Below are positions 1-8,004 of a stretch of 64,000 nucleotides of DNA, piece by piece. Below the pieces are notes generated by a model. It was not told the origin of the DNA and did not search any database. It was given only the letters and a program-made list of their open reading frames with translations. The stretch is taken from positions 137,315 through 201,314 of the forward strand of contig NZ_JNXT01000017.1 in the NCBI RefSeq assembly GCF_000716675.1, in the 5' to 3' direction. Positions within the stretch are counted from its first letter, which is position 1, and every line of letters starts with the position of its first letter. The translations under genes were made by a program, and so were the position numbers. Origin of the DNA: Streptomyces alboflavus (GTDB lineage: Bacteria; Actinomycetota; Actinomycetes; Streptomycetales; Streptomycetaceae).

Positions 1-914
1 CGCAGAGGGTCCGCCTCCAGCAAACCGAGCACGCGCTCCGGAAGCGCCCGGAGTACCGGCTCGCGGACCTCTCCGTCCGTCGCATCACCGAGCCAGGACC
101 CGACGCTGACCTCGGGCGTCCCTCCGCAGGCGTGACTCGGGGAAGCGAAATCGCCACGGTCGACGCTCTGCAGCGTCGCCCATCCGGAGCGCTCCATGCC
201 CTCGGCCCGACGCTGGATGGCCTTCAGCATGCCGGTGCCACGAGGGCCTCGCGCACCGGACTTGCCCTTCAGATCGCACAGCACCTGATTCCACGGCGCA
301 GACATCTCCCTGAGCTGCACATGGGAAATCCAGCGACTGACGCCGAGAGCCTGGCCGAAGAGTTGCGCCTGAACGTGGTGGGCTGAGAGGAGCGAGCAGC
401 CGTAGTGCGAAAGGTCAGGGGCCGTATGCCCGCACAGCATCTGCGCCGCGTCCTTTCGGATCGCCCACGCCTCGTGGTTGTACAGGAGATACACCGGAAT
501 GCATCCAGCCACCAGCGCGTCGTGAATGAGCAGGTCGCACTGGAACGCGTCACGCTCCTTCAACCAGTAGCGGAACCCGTATTGCCCTTCTTTGGACTCC
601 CTCTTGGCCTGGATCCGAAACCCCAGTCCGTGAGACCGGTTGTGAATCCACAGTTCCCAGTCCGCCCCGTTGAAACTCTCCTGCTCCTTGTTGAACTGGA
701 TGACTTTGACGCGACTGCCCATGGCCTGACGCAGATGACGGACATGGACGTCCGTGAAGGTCTCTTCGCCGGGCGGCGGAGAATGTGGTCCGTAGCCGTC
801 ACCGAGCCAGTGGTAGGTGTCGGAAGCCATCCATTTCAGAAGGCCGCACAGCGACGGACGCGATCCGGGCCAGACGGTCTGCTCACGAGGGTCAGGACGG
901 AGCGACATGATCAT
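1..914 (-). CDS. DUF6615-like protein, partial (runs off left edge)
   Basis: The gene reads leftward off the window edge; 304 codons are visible from an ATG at 914 and no stop is reached, so the C terminus is missing. Residues 73-105 carry NKEQE, NGADWE-W and, about 15 residues later, IQAKR. An acidic pair followed by a strand and QAK is the layout of PD-(D/E)xK nuclease-fold proteins, and the NGADWE block is what I associate with DUF6615. The family link is from memory and the nuclease reading is inference. A terminator separates it from the operon to its right, so it is probably its own unit. No strong ribosome binding site precedes the ATG. Confidence 0.6.
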   Translation of the reverse strand, partial: MIMSLRPDPREQTVWPGSRPSLCGLLKWMASDTYHWLGDGYGPHSPPPGEETFTDVHVRHLRQAMGSRVKVIQFNKEQESFNGADWELWIHNRSHGLGFRIQAKRESKEGQYGFRYWLKERDAFQCDLLIHDALVAGCIPVYLLYNHEAWAIRKDAAQMLCGHTAPDLSHYGCSLLSAHHVQAQLFGQALGVSRWISHVQLREMSAPWNQVLCDLKGKSGARGPRGTGMLKAIQRRAEGMERSGWATLQSVDRGDFASPSHACGGTPEVSVGSWLGDATDGEVREPVLRALPERVLGLLEADPL

Positions 915-977
915 GGGCTCATCAGATCACCGCTTCCCTCGGGTTCCAAGGGCCAATATCACTGCGCGTACGACAAA

Positions 978-1006
978 AGCCCGGCGGGCCAAGGGCCTGC
1001 CGGGCT
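978..1006 (-). terminator. Intrinsic terminator of the leftward operon
   Basis: An 8-bp outer stem (AGCCCGGC/GCCGGGCT) encloses a second GGCC/GGCC pairing. On the minus strand it is followed at once by TTTTG. It lies about 30 nt past the stop of the zinc-knuckle gene ending at 1036, the classical place for a Rho-independent terminator. Confidence 0.75.
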
Positions 1007-1035
1007 ACGGGGTGGGTCAACGCCTGCTCTGACGC

Positions 1036-1923
1036 TTACAGTTCACGCGTCGGCCTTGCCGGTCCGGGGCGCTCCACGGCGACCAGGCGCTCACGGCGCA
1101 GGCGGACCTCGCAGAGGCGGTCCTCGCCGGTGAGGTAGACAAGCAGTTCGGTGGGCCCGGCGGTGCCGCGGCCGAGGACCTCCGCCACATGGTGGCGCTG
1201 GGCGCACCCGGAGAGGGTGTAGGCGTCGCCGGGTTCCAGCGCGGCGGCCGTGTCGTCGAGCACGTCCCGTGTCCGGTCCTGCCAGCCTGCCGTCTCCTCC
1301 CGCAAGCGGGGCAGGGTCTGGATCTGTCGCAGCACCTCGGTCTCCTCCCAACGGTGTCGGCAGGGCGCGCACGACTGGGCCCCGGGGTTGGGACGATCCA
1401 GCGGCTGTCCGCAGTACGCCGTGCCGGTGGCCGCGTCGCGGTGATGGCCGGTGACGAGGTTGCCGCGGCCCTTGGGGGCCCACAGCAGAGCGTCGTCGAC
1501 ATGGCACGGCTCTGCGTCGGGCAGCGCCAGCTGGCCGACGGTGTTGTGGAAGCGGTCAAGAGCGGCGTGGAGCCCGGTGCAGTTGGCGCACACGCGTCGC
1601 GCGGTGGACGACCGGTCATCCAGCGACTTGCCGCAGTAGCCGAGCAGGTGCCCGGGGATCGGCCGGTGCGCGGCGGCGCTCTTGCCCGCGCCTGCGGCAG
1701 GGCGGAAGTCCGGCTCGCCGCCGGGGTGCGGCGCCGTGGTGAGGATGAGCCAGGCGCGCGTACAGCTCTGGCACAGGGTGTGCGCCGTGTTCTCGCCGAT
1801 GGGCTGAAGGTCGGGCGAGTGCGTGGCGCACACGGTCAGCGGCTGGGCGCCATTGAGCAGGGCGCCGTAGTGGGCGGTGCCGTTCGTACGGCCGATGGCG
1901 AGCCGGATCAGCGGCAGGGACAA
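1036..1923 (-). CDS. Three-repeat Cys-rich (zinc-knuckle) protein
   Basis: 295 aa, starting at a TTG preceded by GGAGGTCCC. The N-terminal two thirds hold three similar units, each with one Cys (TVCATH, GYCGKS, AYCGQP) followed 20-30 residues later by a CxxC (CQSC, CANC, CAPC). That spacing suggests three zinc-binding knuckles. The last 90 residues are charged and lack cysteines. I do not recognise the family. As the last gene before a terminator it closes the leftward array. Zinc binding is inferred only from the cysteine pattern; it could be a nucleic-acid or protein adaptor. Confidence 0.7.
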   Translation of the reverse strand: MSLPLIRLAIGRTNGTAHYGALLNGAQPLTVCATHSPDLQPIGENTAHTLCQSCTRAWLILTTAPHPGGEPDFRPAAGAGKSAAAHRPIPGHLLGYCGKSLDDRSSTARRVCANCTGLHAALDRFHNTVGQLALPDAEPCHVDDALLWAPKGRGNLVTGHHRDAATGTAYCGQPLDRPNPGAQSCAPCRHRWEETEVLRQIQTLPRLREETAGWQDRTRDVLDDTAAALEPGDAYTLSGCAQRHHVAEVLGRGTAGPTELLVYLTGEDRLCEVRLRRERLVAVERPGPARPTREL

Positions 1924-1959
1924 GGGACCTCCGTGAGGTAGGCGGCGGGGACAGGGCGG

Positions 1960-2205
1960 TCAGGCGCGTACGGCGCACAAGCCCACTGGTGAAGAGGTGG
2001 TGAGGGCACAGTCGTCCTCACAGGGATGACCCGCGCGGGCCTGGGTGGTGTGGGCCCGTTCGTGACAGCTGATGCACCAGGCGGGCACGGGGGCGAGGTC
2101 GCGGTTGCGGGCGAGGAAGCCGACGGAGCCGCAGCGCTCGCAGCACTGCGCGCCGGAAGCAGGGAGCGGGCTCGCGAAGGACACCTCTTCCGAAGGCTGA
2201 GGCAC
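1960..2205 (-). CDS. Small Cys/His-rich protein
   Basis: About 81 aa if it starts at the GTG at 2205; the frame is open further upstream into the DUF317 gene, so the start is uncertain. It shows CERCG, then CISCHERAH about 25 residues later and HPCEDDC, a two-CxxC treble-clef-like arrangement resembling HNH-adjacent or zinc-ribbon peptides. No HNH catalytic set can be made out with confidence. It sits between a DUF317 gene and the three-knuckle gene. Confidence 0.5.
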   Translation of the reverse strand: MPQPSEEVSFASPLPASGAQCCERCGSVGFLARNRDLAPVPAWCISCHERAHTTQARAGHPCEDDCALTTSSPVGLCAVRA

Positions 2206-2254
2206 GAACGCGGCACGCGAACGACGCGGCGCCGTTCGCGTGCCGGGCTCCGAG

Positions 2255-2995
2255 TCAGCCGCGGTGGACGATGGTGAGGCGCTTCTCCGCGCTCTGCGGC
2301 AGCCGGTGGCGTGCCACCGGGACCGGGGAGGCAAGCGAGGAAGCGAATGCGGCGACCAGCTCGTTGGGGACACTCGGGCTGAAGTTCGCGCACCACAGGT
2401 AGGGGGCGCCGAACGTGGGCTCGGCCCATGCCTGCCAGCCCATCAGGTCCTCCCGCAGGTCGGCGTCGGCGATCAGGTCCGGCAGCATCTCGAGCGAGAC
2501 GTGCGAGGCGAAGCCCGGGTCCGTGGCGGCGGTGCGGGGGCGGTCCACGTCACGGATCCAGCCCTGCGCGCTCAGCGCCGTGACCACCGCCTCGGGCTCC
2601 TCGAAGCCGGAATCGGGCACCGTGCTGGCGTCGAGCGCGACGAGGAAGTCGTGCAGTGCCTCGTGCGGAACGCCGGTGGTGAAGTAGGCGTTCCACTGCA
2701 CCAGGGCGCTGGCGGCGTCCGGGCGGGCGGAGATCTGCAAGGCCACCCGCAGGCCGCCGAGCGTGAACGGGCTGCTGGCCAGGATCCATTCGGCGCCGCG
2801 CAGCTCGTCCGGGCTCACATACAGCAGGGTGTCGCGGGCGGTCGGCCACATGCGCCAGCCAAGACCGGTCAGGGTGTCGCCGATCCGTTCGGCGAGGGCG
2901 TCGTCGTCGCCGGCCAGATGGCGCGGGGTGACCCAGTGCACCGGGTCCGGCGAGGCGGCGGGGTAGGAGGAGTCAGAGGGATGGTGCGGGTGCAG
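2255..2995 (-). CDS. DUF317 protein with probable CTG start
   Basis: 246 aa if initiated at CTG 2995, which has GGAGG five bases upstream; the only conventional start is a GTG at 2941 that lacks a good Shine-Dalgarno. The protein has the usual two DUF317 units: each begins near a V-x-PRxLAG or alpha/beta segment and contains a W-x-x-x-F strand followed by TP-E-hhh-F helices (residues about 19-110 and 120-215). DUF317 is an uncharacterised Streptomyces family. Unlike its paralogues it ends in KRLTIVHRG, without an obvious Arg tail. Confidence 0.75.
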   Translation of the reverse strand: MHPHHPSDSSYPAASPDPVHWVTPRHLAGDDDALAERIGDTLTGLGWRMWPTARDTLLYVSPDELRGAEWILASSPFTLGGLRVALQISARPDAASALVQWNAYFTTGVPHEALHDFLVALDASTVPDSGFEEPEAVVTALSAQGWIRDVDRPRTAATDPGFASHVSLEMLPDLIADADLREDLMGWQAWAEPTFGAPYLWCANFSPSVPNELVAAFASSLASPVPVARHRLPQSAEKRLTIVHRG

Positions 2996-3022
2996 GGGCG
3001 CCTCCGTGGGCTCGGGGGTGGT

Positions 3023-3505
3023 TCACTGCCCGCCGCTGGGGCGGGTGCCGCGCCGGCGGCGCGGCGGGGCCTCGGTCGGTTCGTGCCAGGTCAGCGCGAC
3101 CGCGACGTCAGGTTGCAGGGGGCCGAACTGCTCGGCCTCCTCCGGCTCGGTGAGGAACAGCACGGGACGGCCCTCTTCGTCGCGGGCACTGGTAACGGGG
3201 CCTGCACGGTGGGCCATCGGGAAGTCGGGGTTGATGGCGAGCTGCACGACGGCGGCGCGGTCGCAGGCCGCCAGCTGGTCGAGCAAGTCGCCGACGGTCG
3301 GCTCGGGCTGTGTGTCGAGCGGCTCGGTGCCCTTGGCTTCGGCGATGAACACCACCGGCCGGTCGGCGTCGTCACGGGTGGGGACCACGCCGCCCAGGCG
3401 GCGGGCCGTGCGGGCGAAGGGGTTGATCCACAAACGGACCACCACGTCGCGGTCGCTGGCGGACAGGCTCTCCAGCAGGTCGCCGACGGTCAGCTCCGGG
3501 GCCAA
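3023..3505 (-). CDS. Tandem-duplicated small protein
   Basis: 160 aa from a TTG at 3505 with an excellent AAGGAG six bases upstream; that site decides the start against the longer open frame. Two 60-residue copies of one unit follow each other: L-T-V-GDLLESL...VVRLWINPF...RPVVFIAE and P-T-V-GDLLDQL...VVQLAINPDFPMAH...RPVLFLTE. The unit looks like a compact alpha/beta fold seen in actinophage and plasmid proteins; I know no function. It lies between two DUF317 genes. The C terminus is Arg-rich (RRRRGTRPSGGQ). Confidence 0.7.
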   Translation of the reverse strand: MAPELTVGDLLESLSASDRDVVVRLWINPFARTARRLGGVVPTRDDADRPVVFIAEAKGTEPLDTQPEPTVGDLLDQLAACDRAAVVQLAINPDFPMAHRAGPVTSARDEEGRPVLFLTEPEEAEQFGPLQPDVAVALTWHEPTEAPPRRRRGTRPSGGQ

Positions 3506-3603
3506 GGTGTTCTCCTTGTAGTAACGGGCGCCCCACCAGGGGCCGAGGGCAGGGTACGTGCCGTACGTGAGCGGCAGATACGAGCCGCGCGGTGGCAGTG
3601 GGC

Positions 3604-3963
3604 TCACAGCGGCCGGGAGGTGGCCAGCACGCGCTGGACCGTAGCCGCGACGATCTCCGCCGGCGTTTCGGTGTCGAAGCAGATCCGGTAGCCGGGGACC
3701 TTGGCGGTACCGGTGACCGCCAGCGTCCAGCCGTCGCCGTCGGTGCCGGGGCGCCCCAGAGGGAACCATCCGAGGTAGAAGCGGCCGTCCTTGCTGCTGA
3801 CGTGGACATCGGCCCGGTCGTCCACGACGAGGTTGAAGAACTCCGCCTTGAACAGGTCGGTGACCATCGTCGGCTGGCCGGGGCCCAGCTGCCACGAGCG
3901 CAGCCGCAGCGCCTCGGTAGTGGTGGAGAATCCGGGTGTGGACGCGTCCACGGTCACGGGCAT
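3604..3963 (-). CDS. Single-domain DUF317 protein
   Basis: 119 aa. One DUF317 unit: a strand region (VHVSSKDGRFYLGWFPL), WTLAVTG, and the typical TPAEIVAATVQRVLA helix at the end. Paralogues in this window carry two units, so this is a half-length member. The ATG at 3963 is preceded by GAGAGG only two bases away, so a GTG at 3966 or an internal GTG may be used. No Arg tail. Confidence 0.65.
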   Translation of the reverse strand: MPVTVDASTPGFSTTTEALRLRSWQLGPGQPTMVTDLFKAEFFNLVVDDRADVHVSSKDGRFYLGWFPLGRPGTDGDGWTLAVTGTAKVPGYRICFDTETPAEIVAATVQRVLATSRPL

Positions 3964-4114
3964 CACCTCTCTGACCTGGGGTTTCGGGGAAGGTCGTCTA
4001 CGTTGACATGCCCCTGGCGGCTTCCACCAGTCCTTTCGCGATCTTTCCTGTCTGCCCCCGGCGAACTGCCGAAACCGACTGCCGCAGGCACCGGGCAGAC
4101 GGTCGAGCCTTCGC

Positions 4115-4777
4115 CTATGCGCGTGTTGCCGCCGACCAGGCGGCCCCGAGTTCCACGAGCCTGCGGCGGAGCTGGCTTCGCTGGTCCTCCAGGACCAGTG
4201 AGGTGGGCGACAGGACCAAGACGTTGTCCCGGTACGGGAGGAACCCGAGCTGCTCCCACCCTCTGGCGATCTTGGTTGTGACGCGGTCCCACTCGGCTTC
4301 GTTCCGCAGGCTGTCCGCGCTCAGGTCGGAGACTCCGGGCGAGCACGCCACGGCTCGGCATCCGGGCATGAGCCGGAAGATGGCCTCTGCGGCGAGGATC
4401 ACGCCCAGGCCGTGCCCCCTCCATTCCTCGTGCAGGGTGACGCGGTCCATGACGAGCAGGGCGGAGCCGTTGTACTCCAGTAGCTCGCTGACCTCGTCCG
4501 TGTAGTAGCCGGTGGCGGGGTCGAGGAGGACCTGGGCGATCTCGTAGAGGTCCTCCGACTCCTCCTCCATGGCCGCGAACGCGTTGCGCCCGCGGTCAAG
4601 GTGCACGCGGAAGAAGGTCATCGAACCGGCCGCGCTGTCACTCACGGTGTGCGCCGGGCAGTGTTCTGCTTCGCACGCGCCGGGCGCCGCCGGGCAACGG
4701 CTGCCGTCGTGCACCCGGCGACGGTGGAGGATCTCCACGCTCCACTCTTCCAACGCGTCCGCGTGGGGGGGTGTCAC
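4115..4777 (-). CDS. GNAT-family acetyltransferase, possibly 5'-frameshifted
   Basis: 220 aa from GTG 4777. Residues 110-140 hold the acetyl-CoA-binding core of GNAT enzymes: a strand (VMDRVTL), then EEWRGHGLG and a long helix; the C-terminal half has the expected W-x-x-LGF strand. Substrate unknown. A second frame upstream (from GTG 4850) reads MTESLPFPGDPSELHL... and joins this one smoothly across a seven-G run at 4765-4771 if one base is added or two removed, so the original protein was probably about 24 residues longer. A Cys-rich insertion (CPAAPGACEAEHC) is unusual for GNAT. Confidence 0.7.
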   Translation of the reverse strand: MTPPHADALEEWSVEILHRRRVHDGSRCPAAPGACEAEHCPAHTVSDSAAGSMTFFRVHLDRGRNAFAAMEEESEDLYEIAQVLLDPATGYYTDEVSELLEYNGSALLVMDRVTLHEEWRGHGLGVILAAEAIFRLMPGCRAVACSPGVSDLSADSLRNEAEWDRVTTKIARGWEQLGFLPYRDNVLVLSPTSLVLEDQRSQLRRRLVELGAAWSAATRA

Positions 4778-4932
4778 TCAGCATGTCGGCGTAGCCGATG
4801 CGCAGGTGCAGCTCGGAGGGGTCGCCGGGGAACGGCAAGGACTCGGTCACCGCGGCAGCCTAATCACACGGAGGGACGAAGCTGTGATCGGTCGAGAGGG
4901 TTGCCGCTGGGGGCCGACTCCCGTCACCCCTT

Positions 4933-5139
4933 TCAGACGACCTTTCCGGCCGCCGCCGACGCCGTAGCCACACTCTGGGCGAACAGCCCCACATGACCAT
5001 CACACGCGTAGAAGCGGCGGCCGTCGTCGGGGCCGGCGCAGGGCTCGAACCACATCACAGCAGCATCTCGACAAGAGTGGTGGTCGCAGGTGTGGGGGTC
5101 GGTGAGCAGTTCCACCAACCCCATCCGCGCGTGAGTCAT
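4933..5139 (-). CDS. Small Cys/His protein
   Basis: 68 aa from an ATG at 5139. It contains CDHHSC, VMWFEPC and FYACDGHVG, four Cys with neighbouring His that would suit one zinc site. Unknown family. It follows the terminator of the surface-protein gene, so it may have its own promoter, though I see none clearly. Confidence 0.55.
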   Translation of the reverse strand: MTHARMGLVELLTDPHTCDHHSCRDAAVMWFEPCAGPDDGRRFYACDGHVGLFAQSVATASAAAGKVV

Positions 5140-5174
5140 GGGTGGAGACTATTGCCTGCGCTGGACACGACGAA

Positions 5175-5206
5175 GCCCCCGGATTCGCGAAGCGAAGTCC
5201 GGGGGC
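5175..5206 (-). terminator. Terminator hairpin after the surface-protein gene
   Basis: A 9-bp stem GCCCCCGGA/TCCGGGGGC encloses a second TTCGC/GCGAA pairing. It lies 21 nt beyond the stop at 5227. There is no long T run, which is common for GC-rich actinobacterial terminators. Confidence 0.65.
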
Positions 5207-5226
5207 CGTATTCGAGGGGCGTGTTG

Positions 5227-6294
5227 TTAGCTCTCGGTGGAGGTGTCGTTGTCGGAGTCGTCCGTACGGCGTCGGCGTGCGGCCAGGAGTGCGCCTCCGC
5301 CGGCGGCCAGGAGGATTCCGGCGCCGCCGAGCAGCCACGGCGTGGCGTCGGCGCCGGTGTGGGCGAGGGAGCCGTCGGGCTCGGGGGCCGTGGTGCTCGA
5401 TGCGGTCTCGTCGGAGGCCGGGGAGCCGGTCGGCTTCTGTGTCGGCTCCGGCGTGCCGTCGTCACCGGAGCCGCCGGACGTCGGCTTCTCCGTGGGCTTG
5501 TCCGTCGGCTTGTCCGTCGGCTTGTCGGTGGGCTTCTCGGTCGGCTTGTCGGTGGGCTTGTCCGTGGGATCGGGGCTCGGCGGGGTGGTGTGGGTCTTGG
5601 CATTGGTGACGGTCACGGTGACCGGGTCGCCGGGCTTGGCCTTGAACTCGCGCTGCCCCTTGTAGAGGTCATACCCCGCGGGCGCCTTGGTCTCCTTGAC
5701 CCAGAAGTCGGTGCCGGTGCGGTTGTTGACGGGGAGCTTGGCGGTGGCGGTGCCCTTGTCGCCGGTGGTCAGGGTAAGGAGGGTCTTGTCGCCGGTGCCG
5801 ATGTTGACGGTGGCGCCGGGCAGGAGCTTGCCGGTCTTGTCGTCCTTGGCCTTCAGTAGGACGTAGGCGGGCTTGAACGGGTCGATGATGGTGAGCGGGG
5901 CGTCGGTGCCGGGGGTGACGATGACGTCCTGGTCCTCGACGACGTCGTGCAGCGGGCTGCCGCTGGAGACTTCCTTGAGCCGGTAGACGCCCGGCGCCAG
6001 GTCCTTGAAGGACAGGTGGCCCTCGGCGTCGGTCTTGCCGCTCCCGGCTTCCTTGCCCTTGGCGTCGTAGAGGGTGAAGGACGCGCCGGGCAGGACGTCG
6101 CCGCCCGGGTCCTTCTTGAGGATGGCGACGCCTCCGCCTTCGGCGGCATTGCGCGGGGCGGGCGTGGTGGAGGCGGACGGGGTCGGATCCGGGGTCTGGG
6201 CGGAGGCGGTTGGGGCCCAGGCCAGGGATCCGGTCACGGTGGCGGCGACGGTGAGGGCCGCGGTCGGCAGAAGGCGGGCGGGTCGGGTGTGCAA
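5227..6294 (-). CDS. Cna-B/SpaA-type surface protein, LAHTG sortase substrate
   Basis: 355 aa from a TTG (6294). An N-terminal signal peptide (about residues 1-32, ending ASA) leads into two Cna-B-like beta domains (about 50-118 and 122-208), with D-x-x-G-K-x-LPGA motifs and a DFWVKETKAPAGY segment. Then comes a threonine-proline-lysine spacer of repeated TDKPTEKP units. The C terminus is a complete cell-wall sorting signal: LAHTG, a hydrophobic segment and RRRR. LAxTG is the motif of Streptomyces class E sortases, so the protein should be anchored to peptidoglycan outside the cell. No sortase gene is visible here, so the host enzyme would have to act. A contact or adhesion role in transfer is inference. 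Confidence 0.85.
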   Translation of the reverse strand: MHTRPARLLPTAALTVAATVTGSLAWAPTASAQTPDPTPSASTTPAPRNAAEGGGVAILKKDPGGDVLPGASFTLYDAKGKEAGSGKTDAEGHLSFKDLAPGVYRLKEVSSGSPLHDVVEDQDVIVTPGTDAPLTIIDPFKPAYVLLKAKDDKTGKLLPGATVNIGTGDKTLLTLTTGDKGTATAKLPVNNRTGTDFWVKETKAPAGYDLYKGQREFKAKPGDPVTVTVTNAKTHTTPPSPDPTDKPTDKPTEKPTDKPTDKPTDKPTEKPTSGGSGDDGTPEPTQKPTGSPASDETASSTTAPEPDGSLAHTGADATPWLLGGAGILLAAGGGALLAARRRRTDDSDNDTSTES

Positions 6295-6342
6295 GTAGGA
6301 ACTCTCCAGGTAGAGGGCGGAGTTGCTGGGGCGAGGGGTTGG

Positions 6343-7128
6343 TCAGCGGGTCCGGTTCGGGCCGGGGAGCGCAGGGGGCACGGGGAGTGGCGAGGAGGCG
6401 GGCGTCTGCTGCGCCGGGGTCGTCGCCGCGACGTACAGGTGGCGTCGGGTGTGGAACGGGACGTCCTTCACCGCGCGGCTTACCGGTTCCGTGGAGACCA
6501 GGGAGGCGGTGAAGGCGGCGGCCAGCGTGGTGGGCGTGCCGTAGGAGAACCGTGCGCGCCAGTAGGGCTCGCTCGGGTATCCGCCCGAGGCCGACCAGGT
6601 GGGTGAGTCGGCGCCGGTGATGGCGTAACGGTGCCGTACGACGCCGAGGGACTCGGGATCACGGAAGAACTGGGTGCCGTCGGTTTTGATCTCGTGGCTC
6701 CAGCCGCGGGCGAGGAGCTGCATGTACGCCTCCTGCGGCGGGGTGTTGTCCTCCAGCAGTCGGCCCTGGCCGCTCTGGCGGTCTTCGAGGTAGAGGTCGA
6801 CCAGTTCGCTGTGGAAGTCGTGCAGCAGCTCAACAGGGGTGGTGGCGTCGAAGGTGACCTGCCAGGCCGCGGGGCCGAACGGGGCGCGATTGTCGGTGAC
6901 CGTCCACTTCCCCTTGCGCGGGCTGTCGCCATCGGGGGCCAGGCTGGCGACCAGTCGCAGGCAGGGGCTGGTGGCAAGGGCTGCTCCGTCGTCGGCTTGG
7001 TGCACGGACCAGTCCTCGGGGAAGGGCCAGACCGTAGTGAGGTCGACGGCTCCGGGGCCGGCCAGGTGGCGGGGCAGGACCTTCACCTGCTGGCCGGGGT
7101 CGAGGTTGGTGAAGGGGTCGGTCGACAT
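6343..7128 (-). CDS. DUF317 protein (two units)
   Basis: 261 aa from ATG 7128; an upstream frame extension to 7167 overlaps the preceding gene and is less likely. N-terminal VLPRHLAG, then WQVTFDATTPVELLHDFHSEL, then a second unit with W-RARFSYGTPTTLAAAFTASL. The spacing of about 100 residues between the W-x-x-x-F motifs matches the paralogue at 7139-7975, from which it probably arose by duplication. Ends in a proline-rich linker and NRTR. Ten bases separate the two genes, so they are surely co-transcribed. Confidence 0.8.
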   Translation of the reverse strand: MSTDPFTNLDPGQQVKVLPRHLAGPGAVDLTTVWPFPEDWSVHQADDGAALATSPCLRLVASLAPDGDSPRKGKWTVTDNRAPFGPAAWQVTFDATTPVELLHDFHSELVDLYLEDRQSGQGRLLEDNTPPQEAYMQLLARGWSHEIKTDGTQFFRDPESLGVVRHRYAITGADSPTWSASGGYPSEPYWRARFSYGTPTTLAAAFTASLVSTEPVSRAVKDVPFHTRRHLYVAATTPAQQTPASSPLPVPPALPGPNRTR

Positions 7129-7138
7129 GGGCGGGTCC

Positions 7139-7975
7139 TCAGCGGCGGCGGGCGGGCAGGGCGGCACCGGCCACGGCCGGTGGGAGTGTGGTGGTGCTCC
7201 AGCGGGGGACGCTGCGCGTGCCGAGCGCGGGCGGGCGGCGGGCGGCGGTCTGCTGGACGTCGAGCGGGGTGGGCGCGGGAGGCTTCGGTAGCTCGACGGG
7301 GGTGAGCTGGGCGAGTTGAGCGAGCCGGGGGCTCAGGTCGGCCTGGTAGCGGGCGATGGGGGCCGGTGCGACAAAGGAGGCCGCCATCGCGGCGATCAGC
7401 CTCTTCGGGGTGCGTGCGGTGAAGTTCGCCTGAGCACGAGAACTCCGTACGTCAGGTCCGGCCCACAGCGTCACCACTTCGGCGTCGGGATCGCCGCTGA
7501 CGACGTCGATGCTCGCGCCGGCCATCTGGTCCGGTGAGACGACCTCGATCAAGCCGCGGGCGAGCGGCTTGCGTTCCCAGCCCGCGTCCAGCAGGGGCTG
7601 GACCGCATCGGTCCACTTGTATGAGTGGTCCGCCAGGAAGCTCTCGCTGTCCTCATCCCACTCGCCGGCCAGGGCGTCGATGAAGTCGCGGACGATCTCC
7701 GGCGGCATCTTGTCGCTGATACTCGCCGTCCAACGGGATGCGGAGACGGCGTCCTTGGCGGCGCTGATCTTCCACACGTCGAAGTCGTCGCCGAACCAGC
7801 CGATCTTGATGCGGTGGTCCGGAGAGGCGATGAGGAGCTGGCACGGTCCGTCGTCGAGATGGTGGTGCGGCCACTCTTTGACGGGCTCGAAGCTGGGATC
7901 GCCGATCCCGCCAAGGCCGGCGAGGTAGCGCGGGAAGACGTAGACATCTCCCTCGATCGGGGTGGGGTCGGTCAT
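7139..7975 (-). CDS. DUF317 protein (two units)
   Basis: 278 aa from ATG 7975 (a GTG two codons upstream is possible). Signature FPRYLAGLGG at residues 15-24, WTASISDKMPPEIVRDFIDAL in unit one and a second unit ending TPKRLIAAMAASF. The long C-terminal linker (about 60 residues, Pro/Ala/Thr) ends PARRR. Function unknown for the family; the clustering of seven members here is notable. Confidence 0.8.
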   Translation of the reverse strand: MTDPTPIEGDVYVFPRYLAGLGGIGDPSFEPVKEWPHHHLDDGPCQLLIASPDHRIKIGWFGDDFDVWKISAAKDAVSASRWTASISDKMPPEIVRDFIDALAGEWDEDSESFLADHSYKWTDAVQPLLDAGWERKPLARGLIEVVSPDQMAGASIDVVSGDPDAEVVTLWAGPDVRSSRAQANFTARTPKRLIAAMAASFVAPAPIARYQADLSPRLAQLAQLTPVELPKPPAPTPLDVQQTAARRPPALGTRSVPRWSTTTLPPAVAGAALPARRR

Positions 7976-8004
7976 GGGCACATCCGTCGGGGTCGGGTGG
8001 GAGG

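Noticed and set aside
405..1133. Plus-strand open frame of 242 codons at the left end
   Set aside because: Antisense to the DUF6615-like gene, which has natural protein composition and a recognisable motif.
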